From Planococcus koreensis (lineage in GTDB: Bacteria; Bacillota; Bacilli; Bacillales_A; Planococcaceae), in NCBI RefSeq assembly GCF_004761975.1, contig NZ_RQII01000011.1:1-56531 (forward strand): 56,531 bases of DNA. The letters are read 5' to 3'. The translations under genes were made by a program, and so were the position numbers. The notes below the pieces were generated by a model. It was not told the DNA's origin. It saw only the letters and a list, made by a program, of their open reading frames with translations, and did no database searches. Numbering within the stretch: the stretch's first letter is position 1; each line of letters opens with the position of its first letter. Below, one piece after another: positions 1 to 12,143 of the stretch.

Positions 1-478
<478 letters not shown>

Positions 479-668
479 AGAGTAGTGTTGATTGCTCAAT
501 ACTGCTGGCGTATCGCCGTCCGAAGACGCACGATTCGCTTTGATCTGCACGAGGCTGATCAGTAAGTTTTGCGCGGGCCGTTTTGCGCGGCCGTTGCGTG
601 TTGTTGACGTTTTGCTGTTCAGTTTTCAAGGTTCATGTTTTTGTGCCGCGCTCATTGGCGACTTGATA

Positions 669-697
669 AATATACCACGCTCATTCAATCGCGTCAA
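669..697 (-). promoter_or_regulatory. rRNA operon promoter
   Basis: On the minus strand there is a -35 TTGACG (692-697), a 17-nt spacer and a -10 TATATT (669-674), with A/T-rich sequence upstream suited to an UP element. It would start transcription near 661, leaving a leader of about 180 nt before the 16S 5' end. The rest of 479-803 shows no gene. Confidence 0.75.
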
Positions 698-803
698 CAC
701 TTTCTGAGAAAAAATCTTCATTCAGTAAATTCTTTTTCGCTAAGGAAACTTTTCAGAATTTCGCGTCAGCTTGAACTCCAAAAAACGCGCCAGAATTTCA
801 GCA

Positions 804-833
804 AAATAAAAACCCGCTGATCGCTCAGCGGGC
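804..833 (-). terminator. gyrA terminator
   Basis: An 8-bp GC-rich stem (CCCGCTGA/TCAGCGGG, loop 821-824) is followed on the minus strand by a T-rich tract, directly after the gyrA stop codon. It separates gyrA from the rRNA promoter. Confidence 0.85.
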
Positions 834-840
834 TTGAAGA

Positions 841-3423
841 TTACTCGTCGTCTTCTGTTGTTTCTTCTTCTACATCATCGACTGTTTCATTAGCCACTGC
901 TTCATCTTCAGCGTAGACGTCTGCTCCAGCACTTTCTTCAATAAGTGCTTCATCCATCTCCGCTTCCATTTCTTCAGCGTCTTCCGGAATTTCAATATCT
1001 TTCTTCACGCGGGCCACGGTTGCAACCGTCTCATCTTCTGACAGACGGATCAAGCGGACGCCTTGCGTGCTTCTTCCAGTCGTAGAAATATCATTGACGT
1101 CCATGCGGATCAGAATGCCTTTAATCGTGATCAGCATGATGTCTTCAGTTCCATTGACTGTACGCACCGCGACAAGCGGTCCGTTCTTGTCAGTGATCTG
1201 GCACGTCCGGATCCCCATACCGCCCCTTGACTGTACGCGGTACTCGGATTCTTTCGTCTGCTTGCCATAACCCTTTTCGGTGATAACAAGAATATTGTCT
1301 CCCGGCTCAAGGATTTCCATGCCGACGACACTGTCGCCTTCACGCAGACGGATGCCCCGCACGCCGCTTGCTGTCCGGCCCATGCTGCGGATGTCCGTTT
1401 CCGGGAAACGGATCAATGCGCCATCACGCGTTCCGATCACCATCTCCTGGTTGCCGTCCGTCAGTTTCACGGAAATCAATTCATCTTCTTCACGCAGGCT
1501 GATCGCTATCAAGCCGTTCTGGCGGATGTTGGCATAATTCGAAACCGGTGTCCGCTTGCTGACGCCATCGCGTGTTGTAAAGAAGAAGAAATCATCGTCC
1601 TTGAATTCTTCGACACGGATTACCGCTGTCACTTTCTCGTCTTTGCTGATTTCCAGCAAATTGACTAAAGGCAAGCCTTTCGCAGTCCGGCCATATTCAG
1701 GAATCTGGTAGCCTTTCTTGCGGTACACTTTCCCTTTGCTCGTAAAGAACAGGATTGTGTCATGCGTTGACGTATATAGAAGGTGTTCAACGAAATCATC
1801 GTCGTTCGTACCCATTCCTTGTACGCCGCGCCCTCCGCGTTTCTGGCTGCGGTACGTATTCGCTGGCAAGCGTTTAACGTAGCCATTATGCGTCAATGTA
1901 ATAACAGACGCCTCTCTCGGAATCAGGTCTTCATCTTCGAACATTTCAGCGCCGCCCGTAGTAATTTCTGTTCTGCGGTCATCGCTGAAACGTTCTTTCA
2001 CTTCAGTCAATTCTTCACGGATGATTTCAAGGATGCGGTATTCATTCGCCAAAATCTCACGAAGTTCATCAATCAGCTTAATAAGCGCTTGATATTCTTC
2101 TTCAATTTTGTCGCGCTCCAGTCCGGTCAAACGCTGCAAGCGCATATCCAAAATCGCTTGGGACTGCCGTTCCGACAAATTGAAATCGTTCATTAAGCCG
2201 TTGCGGGCTTCTTCAGCTGTCTGGGAACCACGGATCAATGCGATGATCGCATCAATATGGTCGAGCGCAATGCGCAGTCCTTCAAGAATGTGTGCCCGGT
2301 CTTCCGCTTTCGTCAAATCGAATTGCGTACGGCGGCGAATCACCACTTTTTGGTGTTCTAAGTAATGGTAGAGAACTTCTTTCAATCCAAGAACTTTCGG
2401 ATGGCCGTCGACCAATGCAAGCATATTGATGCCGAAGCTTGTCTGCATCGCCGTTTGTTTATAGAGGTTATTCAATAATACGCTGGCGCTTGCATCACGG
2501 CGGACTTCGATGACAATCCGCATGCCGTTGCGATCGGATTCATCGCGAAGGTCGGTGATGCCGTCAATTTTCTTGTCGCGCACAAGCTCCGCAATTTTTT
2601 CAATCAAACGCGCTTTATTGACCTGATAAGGAAGTTCGTGCACCAGAATGACTTCTTTGCCATTCGGTTTTGTTTCAATTTCAACAACAGAACGGATCAG
2701 AACAGACCCTTTACCAGTTTCATAAGCGCGGCGGATGCCGCTCCGCCCAAGGATAATCCCGCCTGTCGGGAAATCAGGGCCTGGCAGGAATTCCATCAAT
2801 TCTTCTGTGCTGATCGCCGCATTTTCCGCCAATGCTAAAACTGCGTCAATCGTTTCGCCCAAATGATGGGGGGGAATGTTCGTTGCCATCCCTACTGCAA
2901 TCCCTGACGTACCGTTAACCAGCAAGTTCGGGAATCGGCTAGGCAAGACAATCGGCTCTTTTTCCTGGCCGTCGTAGTTTTCTTTGTAATCAATCGTGTT
3001 TTTGTTCAGATCGCGCAGCATTTCCATGGCGATTTTCGACATTCTGGATTCGGTGTAACGCATTGCAGCTGCTGCATCGCCATCAACCGAACCGAAGTTG
3101 CCGTGCCCGTCAACGAGCATATAACGGTAGCTGAAATCCTGTGCCATGCGGACCATTGTTTCGTAAACCGCGCTGTCACCGTGCGGATGGTATTTACCAA
3201 TTACATCCCCGACGATACGCGCCGATTTTTTATAAGCTTTATCTGAAGTGATTCCTAAATCATGCATCGCATAAAGGATGCGGCGATGAACAGGCTTCAG
3301 CCCATCGCGTACATCCGGCAAGGCACGGGAAACGATAACGCTCATTGCATAATCCAAAAAGGATGTACGCATCTCCGTGCTTATATTTATTTCTTCAACA
3401 CCACTGCTTGGCCGTTCAGCCAT
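841..3423 (-). CDS. gyrA: DNA gyrase subunit A
   Basis: Breakage-reunion subunit of DNA gyrase, which with GyrB introduces negative supercoils using ATP. The 860-residue protein has the expected N-terminal domain with catalytic Tyr123 (AAAMRYTE) and a quinolone-determining region with Ser84 and Glu88, the usual sensitive residues. A GyrA-box (QKRGGRG) near residue 535 opens the C-terminal DNA-wrapping beta-pinwheel. The last ~50 residues are dominated by Asp and Glu, an acidic tail of the kind known in some GyrA proteins to tune supercoiling. The ATG follows a GGAGG-type site. It lies 33 bp downstream of gyrB on the same strand and ends at a strong terminator. Confidence 0.98.
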   Translation of the reverse strand: MAERPSSGVEEINISTEMRTSFLDYAMSVIVSRALPDVRDGLKPVHRRILYAMHDLGITSDKAYKKSARIVGDVIGKYHPHGDSAVYETMVRMAQDFSYRYMLVDGHGNFGSVDGDAAAAMRYTESRMSKIAMEMLRDLNKNTIDYKENYDGQEKEPIVLPSRFPNLLVNGTSGIAVGMATNIPPHHLGETIDAVLALAENAAISTEELMEFLPGPDFPTGGIILGRSGIRRAYETGKGSVLIRSVVEIETKPNGKEVILVHELPYQVNKARLIEKIAELVRDKKIDGITDLRDESDRNGMRIVIEVRRDASASVLLNNLYKQTAMQTSFGINMLALVDGHPKVLGLKEVLYHYLEHQKVVIRRRTQFDLTKAEDRAHILEGLRIALDHIDAIIALIRGSQTAEEARNGLMNDFNLSERQSQAILDMRLQRLTGLERDKIEEEYQALIKLIDELREILANEYRILEIIREELTEVKERFSDDRRTEITTGGAEMFEDEDLIPREASVITLTHNGYVKRLPANTYRSQKRGGRGVQGMGTNDDDFVEHLLYTSTHDTILFFTSKGKVYRKKGYQIPEYGRTAKGLPLVNLLEISKDEKVTAVIRVEEFKDDDFFFFTTRDGVSKRTPVSNYANIRQNGLIAISLREEDELISVKLTDGNQEMVIGTRDGALIRFPETDIRSMGRTASGVRGIRLREGDSVVGMEILEPGDNILVITEKGYGKQTKESEYRVQSRGGMGIRTCQITDKNGPLVAVRTVNGTEDIMLITIKGILIRMDVNDISTTGRSTQGVRLIRLSEDETVATVARVKKDIEIPEDAEEMEAEMDEALIEESAGADVYAEDEAVANETVDDVEEETTEDDE

Positions 3424-3456
3424 AACCGCAGCCTCCTCTCAACTACTCGATCCAAA

Positions 3457-5391
<1,935 letters not shown>

Positions 5392-5405
5392 TCACCTGCT
5401 CTTCC

Positions 5406-5645
5406 TTACTGCATTCTTTTTTGCACTTTTTTTGCTAATGGCCCAATGTCCATGAGTTGTTTAATAATGGCCTGCGCCTTTAAGGGCGATCCATAAATGA
5501 AATCATCCGTGATCACGAATGATTTCACTTTATCTATCGGTACGAGCAGCCGCGTAAAAGCGGACGGCGCATAATTTGGGGTTGAAATGACGGCGATAAT
5601 CCTGCTGGCCTGAATGGTCTGCTCGGTGCTTATTGAGATATAAAC
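5406..5645 (-). CDS. remB: RemB/YaaB-like (DUF370) small protein without a canonical start codon
   Basis: Between recF and gyrB the minus strand holds an open frame of about 79 codons ending at TAA 5406. Its product resembles the RemA/RemB family (DUF370; matrix gene regulators): it begins VYISISTEQ and has the family-like segment KSFVITDDFIYGSPL near its middle. B. subtilis has yaaB (remB) at this exact place. The oddity is the start: the frame is in phase with recF and follows its TGA directly, and the position where Met is expected reads GTT (5643-5645), 9 nt after a good AGGAG. No ATG, GTG or TTG occurs in frame before the middle of the protein. It could start at GTT, be made by readthrough of recF, or be a decayed gene. 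Confidence 0.6.
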   Translation of the reverse strand, partial: VYISISTEQTIQASRIIAVISTPNYAPSAFTRLLVPIDKVKSFVITDDFIYGSPLKAQAIIKQLMDIGPLAKKVQKRMQ

Positions 5646-5651
5646 GGGAAA

Positions 5652-6764
5652 TCACTCCTTGACTTCGCCTTTCACAACTTCAAAAAGGCGCGCATTTTGA
5701 ATGGTTTCGTGCTGTATCCCTTCCACGCTGGTCGTAGTGACGAACGTCTGGACCGAGCCATGGATCGTATTCAATAAATGCGATTGCCTGTAATCATCCA
5801 ATTCCGATAGCACATCATCCAGCAACAGCACAGGTGCTTCTCCGACTTCCTGTTTGATCAATTCGATCTCAGCCAGTTTCAGCGATAAAGCCGTTGTTCG
5901 CTGCTGGCCTTGAGAACCGTAAGTCTGAATATCGTAGCCATTGACGAAAAATTGGAGATCATCGCGGTGTGGGCCAATAAGCGTCACTCCCCGCTCAATT
6001 TCCCGTTTCCTTGACTCTATAAGTTTTTGCTCTAAAAAAGACGCCATTTCTTCGGGCGTCCACTCAGGCTTTAGTCCACTGATCGGCTGATAGCGGATTT
6101 GAAGTTGTTCCAGCCCCCGGGAAATTCCGGAATGGATCGGTTCAGCCCATTTTTGCAACAGCTCCATGAACTGGTAGCGTTTGCGGATGATTTTCACCGC
6201 TGCTTCGATAAACTGTTCTGTATAAACGTCGAACATGACATCATTGATTGTCTGTTTTCCATAATGCTGCTTAAGTATATGATTGCGCTGTTTTAAAAGT
6301 TTTTGGTACATCAATAAATCATGCAAATAAACCGGGGAGATCTGGCCGATTTCCATATCGATAAAGCGTCTGCGCACTTGCGGGCTGCCTTTTACGAGAT
6401 GAAGATCTTCAGGCGCAAACATGACCACATTCAATTGCCCGATATAATCGCTAAGCCGCCGTTGTTCAAGATGGTTGACTTTCGCTTTTTTGCCTTTTTT
6501 CGACAAGATGATTTCAAGAGGCAATTTACCGTATTTACGGTGCACATCACCCTTTATTTTACCATATTCAGCTTCCCAGCGTATCAATTCTTTATCATTA
6601 GCCGTCCGATGTGATTTTGCCATTGACAATACATACAGCGATTCCATGATATTGGTCTTCCCTTGTGCATTCTCTCCTATAAAAACATTGATGCCCGGCG
6701 AAAATGTCAGTTCAAGCTTTTCGTAGTTCCGATAATTCGAAAGCTCGAGATGCTCAATCCACAT
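5652..6764 (-). CDS. recF: DNA replication and repair protein RecF
   Basis: SMC-like ATPase that helps load RecA at gaps, acting with RecO and RecR. The 370-residue protein has Walker A (GENAQGKTN, about residue 30), the signature region [19 protein letters not shown] near 300, and Walker [13 protein letters not shown] near 325. The ATG at 6764 lies inside the end of the S4-domain gene upstream (11-bp overlap), so the two are translationally coupled. Its stop codon is shared in phase with the following remB-like frame. Confidence 0.97.
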   Translation of the reverse strand: MWIEHLELSNYRNYEKLELTFSPGINVFIGENAQGKTNIMESLYVLSMAKSHRTANDKELIRWEAEYGKIKGDVHRKYGKLPLEIILSKKGKKAKVNHLEQRRLSDYIGQLNVVMFAPEDLHLVKGSPQVRRRFIDMEIGQISPVYLHDLLMYQKLLKQRNHILKQHYGKQTINDVMFDVYTEQFIEAAVKIIRKRYQFMELLQKWAEPIHSGISRGLEQLQIRYQPISGLKPEWTPEEMASFLEQKLIESRKREIERGVTLIGPHRDDLQFFVNGYDIQTYGSQGQQRTTALSLKLAEIELIKQEVGEAPVLLLDDVLSELDDYRQSHLLNTIHGSVQTFVTTTSVEGIQHETIQNARLFEVVKGEVKE

Positions 6765-6993
6765 CGAAGCTCAAGCCTTCAGCTACCACAATACGAAACT
6801 CCCCGACTTCTGGGATCGATACGGTATCTTCCGGACGGAGTTTTTTGCCTCTGCGATTTTCAGCTTCGCCATTGACGAAAACTTCATGTTCGCTTAGGAA
6901 CCATTTCGCCATTCCTCCTGAACTGATTGTGTCAGTCATCTTAAGCAATTGGCCAAGTGTAATAAATTCTGTCTCAATACCGATTTCTTTCAA
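6754..6993 (-). CDS. yaaA: S4-domain RNA-binding protein YaaA
   Basis: A 79-residue protein that is almost entirely one S4 RNA-binding fold ([20 protein letters not shown]...[19 protein letters not shown]). The family sits between dnaN and recF across Firmicutes and is linked to ribosome assembly; its exact role here is not shown by the sequence. The start is TTG at 6993, preceded by AAGGATGAG at good spacing. It overlaps the recF start by 11 bp. Confidence 0.9.
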   Translation of the reverse strand: MKEIGIETEFITLGQLLKMTDTISSGGMAKWFLSEHEVFVNGEAENRRGKKLRPEDTVSIPEVGEFRIVVAEGLSFDVD

Positions 6994-7030
6994 AATGCAC
7001 TCATCCTTCGCTTCGTAGTCTATCCCTCTA

Positions 7031-7052
7031 TTTTACCCTATTTAGGGTAAAA
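7031..7052. promoter_or_regulatory. Perfect palindrome between dnaN and yaaA
   Basis: Two 10-bp arms (TTTTACCCTA / TAGGGTAAAA) around a 2-bp centre. It directly follows the dnaN terminator and lies about 40 bp before the yaaA start. It could be a protein-binding site or a second stem-loop controlling read-through into yaaA-recF; the loop is very short for a terminator. Confidence 0.4.
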
Positions 7053-7081
7053 AGTAAAAAGGATAGCCGTATAGGCTATCC
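7051..7081 (-). terminator. dnaN terminator
   Basis: Stem GGATAGCC/GGCTATCC (7061-7068 with 7074-7081) followed on the minus strand by two T runs. It lies just after the dnaN stop codon. Confidence 0.8.
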
Positions 7082-7100
7082 TCGAGGGTCTTTTTGTTTT

Positions 7101-8237
7101 TTAATACGTTCGGACAGGAAGAATCAACTGTAAAATCGAATCGTCCAAAGCCGACTTCAAAATGAATGGGCGCATAGGTCCTGTGAATTGGATCAGCACG
7201 TCTTGCCCGTCAATCGCTTTCAAAGCGTCCATCATAAATTTCGCGCTGAACGAAATTTTCAAATCTTCGCCTTCAATGCTTTGTGCTTGAAGCTGCTCTT
7301 CAACTTTCCCGACTTCCGGTGAATTAGAAGAAACTTCGATTTCATTGCCTGAATTTGTCGAGAAACGCACCACATTATTGCGTTCTTCACGTGCCAATAA
7401 TGACGCACGGTCAATAGCCTGCAGCAAAGAACGTCCATTGACTGTCACTTCCGTTTTGTATTCAGCAGGAATCAAGCGGGATGTATCCGGATAATTGCCT
7501 TCCAGCAAACGGGAGAAAAATAGGATGTGCTTTGTTTTGAACAAAACCTGCTGGTTGGTCATAACGATTTCAACCGGATCGGAATTGTCATCCAAAATTT
7601 TGTTCAGTTCGTTCAAGCTCTTGCCTGGAATAACTACGCTGTATTCATCTTCTGGCAAAGTTTCCAACTTCGTCTTACGGCGCGCCAAACGGTGGCTGTC
7701 AGTTGCGACACAAACCAATTCCCCGTCTTTCACTTCCCAATGGACGCCAGTCAAGACAGGTCGAGTTTCAGAACTCGATACTGCAAAGATCGTTTCGCGG
7801 TTGATTGTTTTCAAAAGATCTGCCGGGATTGAGAATAAACGGTCATCCTGGATTTCAGGAAGCTGTGGATAATCCATTGCATCCAGTCCGATTAAATGGA
7901 ATTCCGATTTCCCTGAACGAATATGCGTCTGGAAGTTCCCCGTAATTTCGATTTCAACATCGTTTGTCGGCAATTTGCGGATAATTTCCCCGAATACTTT
8001 TGCTTGAAGAACAATGCTTCCTCCTTGGGATACGCGGATGATCTGTTCTCCATCTTCTTCAGCCGGGATGAATGTCTGGATTGTGATATCGGAATCACTT
8101 CCTGTCAATCTCATTCCTTCAGAAGACACGTCCATTTTAATACCAGTCAAAATTGGAATTGTTGTTTTTGAACTGACTGCTTTCATTACATCGTTTAAAC
8201 CTTCGACTAACCGTTCACGCATTATCTCGAATTTCAT
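7101..8237 (-). CDS. dnaN: DNA polymerase III beta subunit (sliding clamp)
   Basis: Ring-shaped processivity clamp of DNA polymerase III. The 378-residue length and the three repeated clamp domains match the family; the protein starts MKFEIMRERLVEGL and ends ILPVRTY, close to the usual LPMR-type C-terminus that helps form the partner-binding pocket. It starts at ATG 8237 after GAGGTTCG and is second in the dnaA-dnaN pair, separated from dnaA by a stretch with DnaA boxes. Confidence 0.98.
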   Translation of the reverse strand: MKFEIMRERLVEGLNDVMKAVSSKTTIPILTGIKMDVSSEGMRLTGSDSDITIQTFIPAEEDGEQIIRVSQGGSIVLQAKVFGEIIRKLPTNDVEIEITGNFQTHIRSGKSEFHLIGLDAMDYPQLPEIQDDRLFSIPADLLKTINRETIFAVSSSETRPVLTGVHWEVKDGELVCVATDSHRLARRKTKLETLPEDEYSVVIPGKSLNELNKILDDNSDPVEIVMTNQQVLFKTKHILFFSRLLEGNYPDTSRLIPAEYKTEVTVNGRSLLQAIDRASLLAREERNNVVRFSTNSGNEIEVSSNSPEVGKVEEQLQAQSIEGEDLKISFSAKFMMDALKAIDGQDVLIQFTGPMRPFILKSALDDSILQLILPVRTY

Positions 8238-8300
8238 TCTCGAACCTCGCTTATATATATATTTTATTTAATGCTTTTAAAGTAATAATAGTAGTAGGGC

Positions 8301-8402
8301 CTGTGAATATGTGGATAAGCCCAAAATTCCGAATCACAGCAGGTTATCCACATGTAGATAGGCTGTGTACAAACCCGTTGGGCATTTTGTGGGTTATCCA
8401 CA
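8301..8402. other. DnaA-box cluster between dnaA and dnaN (downstream part of oriC)
   Basis: Three exact 9-mers matching TTATCCACA are present: 8310-8318 (as TGTGGATAA), 8344-8352, and 8394-8402, the last overlapping the dnaA stop codon. The adjacent A/T-rich stretch (8250-8295) suits a duplex-unwinding element. Boxes on both sides of dnaA are the known bipartite oriC arrangement of B. subtilis. Confidence 0.85.
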
Positions 8403-9755
8403 AGCGATTTCACCTTTGCCGAGCGTACTCCGGATATCTTTGACTTCTTGCTGGAGCTGCTGGTTGTCTTTCAGCATCCTCGAAATCTTCTCGTGGGCAT
8501 GGATGACCGTCGTATGGTCCCGCCCTCCGAATTCCTCCCCAATTTTAGGCAGCGAAAAATCCGTCATTTCCCGAGATAAATACATCGCAACTTGGCGCGG
8601 ATAGGCAATGTCCTTTGTCCGGCGCTTGGTCTTGAAATCTTCTAATTTCACATTATATTGATCGCCTACAGCATGCTGAATGTCTAAAATCGTGATCACT
8701 TTAGGTTTTGAGTTCGGCATGATGTCTTTTAAGGCTTCAGCGGCCAGTTCAGCGCTCATATCACGGTTGATCAGCGAAGAATACGCCACTACCCGGATCA
8801 GAGCTCCTTCAAGTTCACGAATATTCGAATCGATTGAATTGGCGATATACGTCATGACGTCATTCGGAATATCCAGGCCGTCCGCTTTCGCTTTTTTGCG
8901 CAGAATCGCAATGCGCGTTTCAAGGTCCGGCGGTGTGATATCGGTGATAAGGCCCCATTCAAAGCGGGATCTCAAGCGATCTTCCAGCGTCGGAATCTCT
9001 TTTGGCGGCCGGTCGCTGGAGATGATGATCTGTTTGGATTCTTCGTGCAGCGTATTGAATGTATGGAAGAATTCTTCTTGCGTCTGCTCTTTTCCAGCCA
9101 AAAACTGAATATCATCAATCAATAAAATGTCGACGCTGCGGTATTTATTGCGGAAATCGACGGTTTGGTTGTCACGGATCGAGTTGATGAACTCATTGGT
9201 GAATTTTTCCGAAGACAAATAAACCACCTTGGCGTTCGGGTTGTGTTCAAGGACATAATGTCCGATTGCGTGCATTAAATGTGTCTTGCCAAGTCCAACT
9301 CCACCGTAGATAAACAACGGATTATACGCTTTAGCTGGCGCTTCGGCGACCGCTAGCGAGGCAGCATGGGCAAAACGGTTGCCGGACCCGATTACAAACG
9401 TATCGAATGTATATTTCGGGTTCAACATCCCAGGAAGAAATTCCTGCAGCTCATTCTGGCCAGGCTTTACACGTGGGGCTGGTAGTTGAAAATCATCCAT
9501 ATCCTGATTTTTGGGCACAACAAACTTTATCAGCAGATCATCGCCCGTCAAATCTGAAAGGATTCCAGTAATTAAATGCACGTAATGGTTTTCCAACCAA
9601 TCACGTGCAAACGAATTTGGCGCTGATATTGTGACTGTATCGCTCTGATAAGACAAAAGTTTTGTTGACTTTAACCACGTTTCAAAACTGGGTTTGGAGA
9701 TTTTTGTTTCAACTTGGGCTAAGACACTTGACCATATTTCGTCTAAGTGTTCCAA
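8394..9755 (-). CDS. dnaA: Chromosomal replication initiator DnaA
   Basis: AAA+ ATPase that binds DnaA boxes and opens oriC. The 453-residue protein has an N-terminal helicase-loading domain, a linker (about 85-115), Walker [11 protein letters not shown] near 150, Walker B LLIDDIQF, and the C-terminal helix-turn-helix with the signature [15 protein letters not shown]. The start is TTG at 9755 with AAGGAG upstream. The promoter region overlaps a DnaA box, which fits autoregulation. Confidence 0.98.
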   Translation of the reverse strand: MEHLDEIWSSVLAQVETKISKPSFETWLKSTKLLSYQSDTVTISAPNSFARDWLENHYVHLITGILSDLTGDDLLIKFVVPKNQDMDDFQLPAPRVKPGQNELQEFLPGMLNPKYTFDTFVIGSGNRFAHAASLAVAEAPAKAYNPLFIYGGVGLGKTHLMHAIGHYVLEHNPNAKVVYLSSEKFTNEFINSIRDNQTVDFRNKYRSVDILLIDDIQFLAGKEQTQEEFFHTFNTLHEESKQIIISSDRPPKEIPTLEDRLRSRFEWGLITDITPPDLETRIAILRKKAKADGLDIPNDVMTYIANSIDSNIRELEGALIRVVAYSSLINRDMSAELAAEALKDIMPNSKPKVITILDIQHAVGDQYNVKLEDFKTKRRTKDIAYPRQVAMYLSREMTDFSLPKIGEEFGGRDHTTVIHAHEKISRMLKDNQQLQQEVKDIRSTLGKGEIACG

Positions 9756-9788
9756 TAGCGTTTCTCCTTTATATGTAAATATTTTTTT

Positions 9789-9823
9789 AGTATACCATAC
9801 ACAAAATCACAGCCTGTGGATAA
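9789..9823 (-). promoter_or_regulatory. dnaA promoter with overlapping DnaA box
   Basis: A -10 TATACT lies at 9789-9794 on the minus strand. The -35 position has no good hexamer and is instead covered by an exact DnaA box (9815-9823). This arrangement suggests direct repression by DnaA. Confidence 0.55.
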
Positions 9824-10111
9824 CACTTGCAAACAGACAGTTTATTAACTGTCCACACCTTACCCACAGTTTGTGGATAAGTTTTTTGGACGAAAAATTA
9901 TCAACAAGTGAAAACAAGTTAATGTTATCAAAATAATTGAGACATTACAAGCGATTAATTAAGTTATCCACATTACAATTATTACACACAAAAATTCTAT
10001 CCACAGGGGGTTTGTATGTGAGGAAGTTGTAGATAAGGGGTGTGGATAAAATAGTTTACCAAAAAAACGGCGCACAGGGAAATATAATTTTTCTGGAGGG
10101 TGTGTGGATAA
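9815..10111. other. oriC: Replication origin region upstream of dnaA (oriC)
   Basis: This gene-free stretch holds exact DnaA boxes (TTATCCACA or its complement) at 9815-9823, 9872-9880, 9964-9972, 10041-10049 and 10103-10111. One-mismatch boxes lie at 9860-9868, 9898-9906, 9997-10005 and 10028-10036. The region is otherwise A/T-rich, lies between divergent gene arms, and is next to dnaA. Together with the dnaA-dnaN boxes it forms a bipartite origin. Confidence 0.92.
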
Positions 10112-10209
10112 CTTTATGGTGAGAGAAGAACGGAGAAAAGAGGGAGGAGAGAAACTTTTTGCCTGACTTTTCATTACGCTGGATAGAAAGATTTTTAATT
10201 GTTGATAGA

Positions 10210-10350
10210 GATACTCCGCAAAACCGCCTCGCTTGCCGCGGGCAAGAAATGGTACGAAGCTAGCGAGGCCCATTTCTTTGCGACGAAGCGTGTAGCGCTG
10301 CAGGAGCAGAGCTCTATCCCGCAGGCGTCTCGGCAGTTTTGCTCCGTATC
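10210..10350. repeat. Dispersed GC-rich element with terminal inverted repeats, copy A
   Basis: The ends are inverted repeats: GATACTCCGCAAAACCGC at the left and GCAGTTTTGCTCCGTATC at the right. The interior is GC-rich with motifs such as CCGCGGGCAAG and GCGACGAAGCG. Related copies lie at 26227-26489, 39101-39224 and from 56481. There is no coding capacity, so this is a MITE- or REP-like element. It sits between the origin boxes and the rpmH promoter; the rest of 10351-10586 shows nothing recognisable. Confidence 0.7.
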
Positions 10351-10586
10351 TTATAAGAATTTTATTCTTGTATCCTACTTAATTTTCAAAGAGTGCATCT
10401 AGCGGAGGCGCAATAATCTTTGCTCTGCCCAAAGCGACCGAAGCGGCATTCAGTAGAATTTCTATCTTGGTTCTATTTATATAAGAATGAAGATCCGGCA
10501 GTATATTTAAACTTCCGAGGGAGGGAGTAAAACTATTTCAATTCCTTAGGCGGGAATTGGACAATGGCTTCTTTTTCAATAAGACA

Positions 10587-10616
10587 TTGACATTTGATGC
10601 ACAGCGACTATATAAT
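10587..10616 (+). promoter_or_regulatory. rpmH promoter
   Basis: A consensus -35 TTGACA (10587-10592) and -10 TATAAT (10611-10616) with an 18-bp spacer. It lies about 50 bp before the rpmH start and is the first rightward promoter after oriC. Confidence 0.85.
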
Positions 10617-10668
10617 AGTCAAGACTGTCTTTGAGAAATAGTTAACTTATATTCAGGAGGTGTCACCA

Positions 10669-10806
10669 ATGACATTACGCACATACCAACCAAATAAACG
10701 TAAACACAGCAAAGTACACGGCTTCAGAGCACGTATGAGCACAAAAAACGGACGTAGAGTAATCGCAGCACGCCGTCGTAAAGGAAGAAAAGTACTATCA
10801 GCTTAA
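10669..10806 (+). CDS. rpmH: 50S ribosomal protein L34
   Basis: A 45-residue, Arg/Lys-rich protein beginning [20 protein letters not shown] and ending GRKVLSA, the typical L34 pattern. The ATG at 10669 follows an AGGAGGTG site. It is the first gene of the rightward arm and is followed by a terminator, then rnpA. Confidence 0.97.
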   Translation: MTLRTYQPNKRKHSKVHGFRARMSTKNGRRVIAARRRKGRKVLSA

Positions 10807-10808
10807 GT

Positions 10809-10838
10809 CCACTGACCGCATCAGTGGTCTTTTTTTTC
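10809..10838 (+). terminator. rpmH terminator
   Basis: Stem CCACTGA/TCAGTGG with a 5-nt loop, followed by a long T run. It lies just after the rpmH stop and may partly attenuate transcription into rnpA. Confidence 0.8.
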
Positions 10839-10888
10839 TTTTCTGCCGATTTTTGAGCAGAAATGAACCACAATAAGCAGGTGAAAAA

Positions 10889-11230
10889 ATGAATAAGCAC
10901 CAACGGATCAAGAAGAATAAAGAATTTCAGCGGATTTTCAAAAAAGGGAAATCTTTCGCAAATCGCCAGTTTATCGTCTATGTATTGAAAAACGATCAGC
11001 CGGAGTTTCGCCTGGGATTGTCCGTCAGCAAAAAAGTGGGGAACGCAGTTACGCGGAACCGCATCAAGCGTTTTATAAGGCAGGCATTTCTTGAAAATCA
11101 CACCCTTTTGATGCAGAACGCTGATTATGTCATCATCGCACGGCCGCAATCGGCCGATTTGGATTATCATGAAAGCAAAAAGAGTCTGGAGCATGTGCTG
11201 AAAATCGCGCGCGCTTTGCCAAAGAACTAG
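10889..11230 (+). CDS. rnpA: Ribonuclease P protein component
   Basis: Protein subunit of RNase P, which matures tRNA 5' ends with the catalytic RNA. The 113-residue basic protein carries the signature around [21 protein letters not shown], the RNA-binding RNR segment of the family. The rpmH-rnpA-yidC-jag order is the usual one. Confidence 0.96.
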   Translation: MNKHQRIKKNKEFQRIFKKGKSFANRQFIVYVLKNDQPEFRLGLSVSKKVGNAVTRNRIKRFIRQAFLENHTLLMQNADYVIIARPQSADLDYHESKKSLEHVLKIARALPKN

Positions 11231-11291
11231 AAAACACCGCAAATTGAATGTTATTATAGAAGCAACTGAAAAGTAGTTTGGGGGAACAAGC

Positions 11292-12143
11292 TTGAATAAA
11301 CGCATCGTACTGCTTATTTCACTGATAGCGGTTTCATTGCTGCTAGCCGGTTGTACTGAATTCGAACAGCCGATCAGTGCCGACAGCGAAGGATTTTGGA
11401 ACAAGTTTATCGTTTGGCCGCTGGTTTCAGCGATAACGTATTTTAAAGAGTTGCTTGGAACGTACGGATTGGGAATTATTGCTGTAACCATCATCATCCG
11501 GGTGGCTTTATTGCCGCTGATGGTCAAACAGACGCGCAGCTCGAAGCGCATGCAGGAACTTCAGCCAGAGTTGGCGAAACTAAAAGAAAAGTACAAATCG
11601 AAAGATGCGGTAACGCAGCAGAAATACCAGCAGGAAATGATGGCGATGTTTTCAGAGCGCGGCGTCAATCCGATGGCTGGCTGTTTGCCGGTATTGGTCC
11701 AGATGCCGGTATTGATCGGTTTCTACCATGCGATCAGCCGGATGAACAATACGCCGACAATCGATTTGGGCTCGTTCTTGATTTTCCCGCTCGCTGAACC
11801 AAGTATCATTTTGGCAATCATTGCCGGATTGATGCAGTTTGTGGTTCTGTTGACGGGGCCTGCGATGGATAATCCGCAGATGAAAATCATGATGTATTTC
11901 ATGCCGATCATGATTATCGGATTTGGTATCATCCTGCCATCTGCACTGACATTGTATTGGGTAATCGGGAATATTATTTCCCTTATTCAGAACTTGGTCA
12001 TTTATCGTCCGTGGGAAAAGAAAAAGAAAGTTGCTTCGGCGGCTGTTGAGCTTGAAAAGCAACCTGCTGGCAAAAAGCAGACGAAACAAGTGAAACAAAC
12101 GAAACAGCCTGTTAAAACGAAAGCAGGAGGGGCTAAAAAGTGA
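11292..12143 (+). CDS. yidC: Membrane protein insertase YidC (SpoIIIJ type, lipoprotein)
   Basis: YidC/Oxa1-family insertase for membrane proteins. The 283-residue protein starts with a signal peptide ending in a lipobox (LLLAGC, Cys near residue 21). Five hydrophobic segments follow, with the conserved hydrophilic region RSSKRMQELQPELAKLKEKY, and the tail is Lys/Gln-rich. The start is TTG at 11292. Its stop overlaps the GTG of jag, so the two are coupled, as in spoIIIJ-jag of Bacillus. Confidence 0.95.
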   Translation: MNKRIVLLISLIAVSLLLAGCTEFEQPISADSEGFWNKFIVWPLVSAITYFKELLGTYGLGIIAVTIIIRVALLPLMVKQTRSSKRMQELQPELAKLKEKYKSKDAVTQQKYQQEMMAMFSERGVNPMAGCLPVLVQMPVLIGFYHAISRMNNTPTIDLGSFLIFPLAEPSIILAIIAGLMQFVVLLTGPAMDNPQMKIMMYFMPIMIIGFGIILPSALTLYWVIGNIISLIQNLVIYRPWEKKKKVASAAVELEKQPAGKKQTKQVKQTKQPVKTKAGGAKK

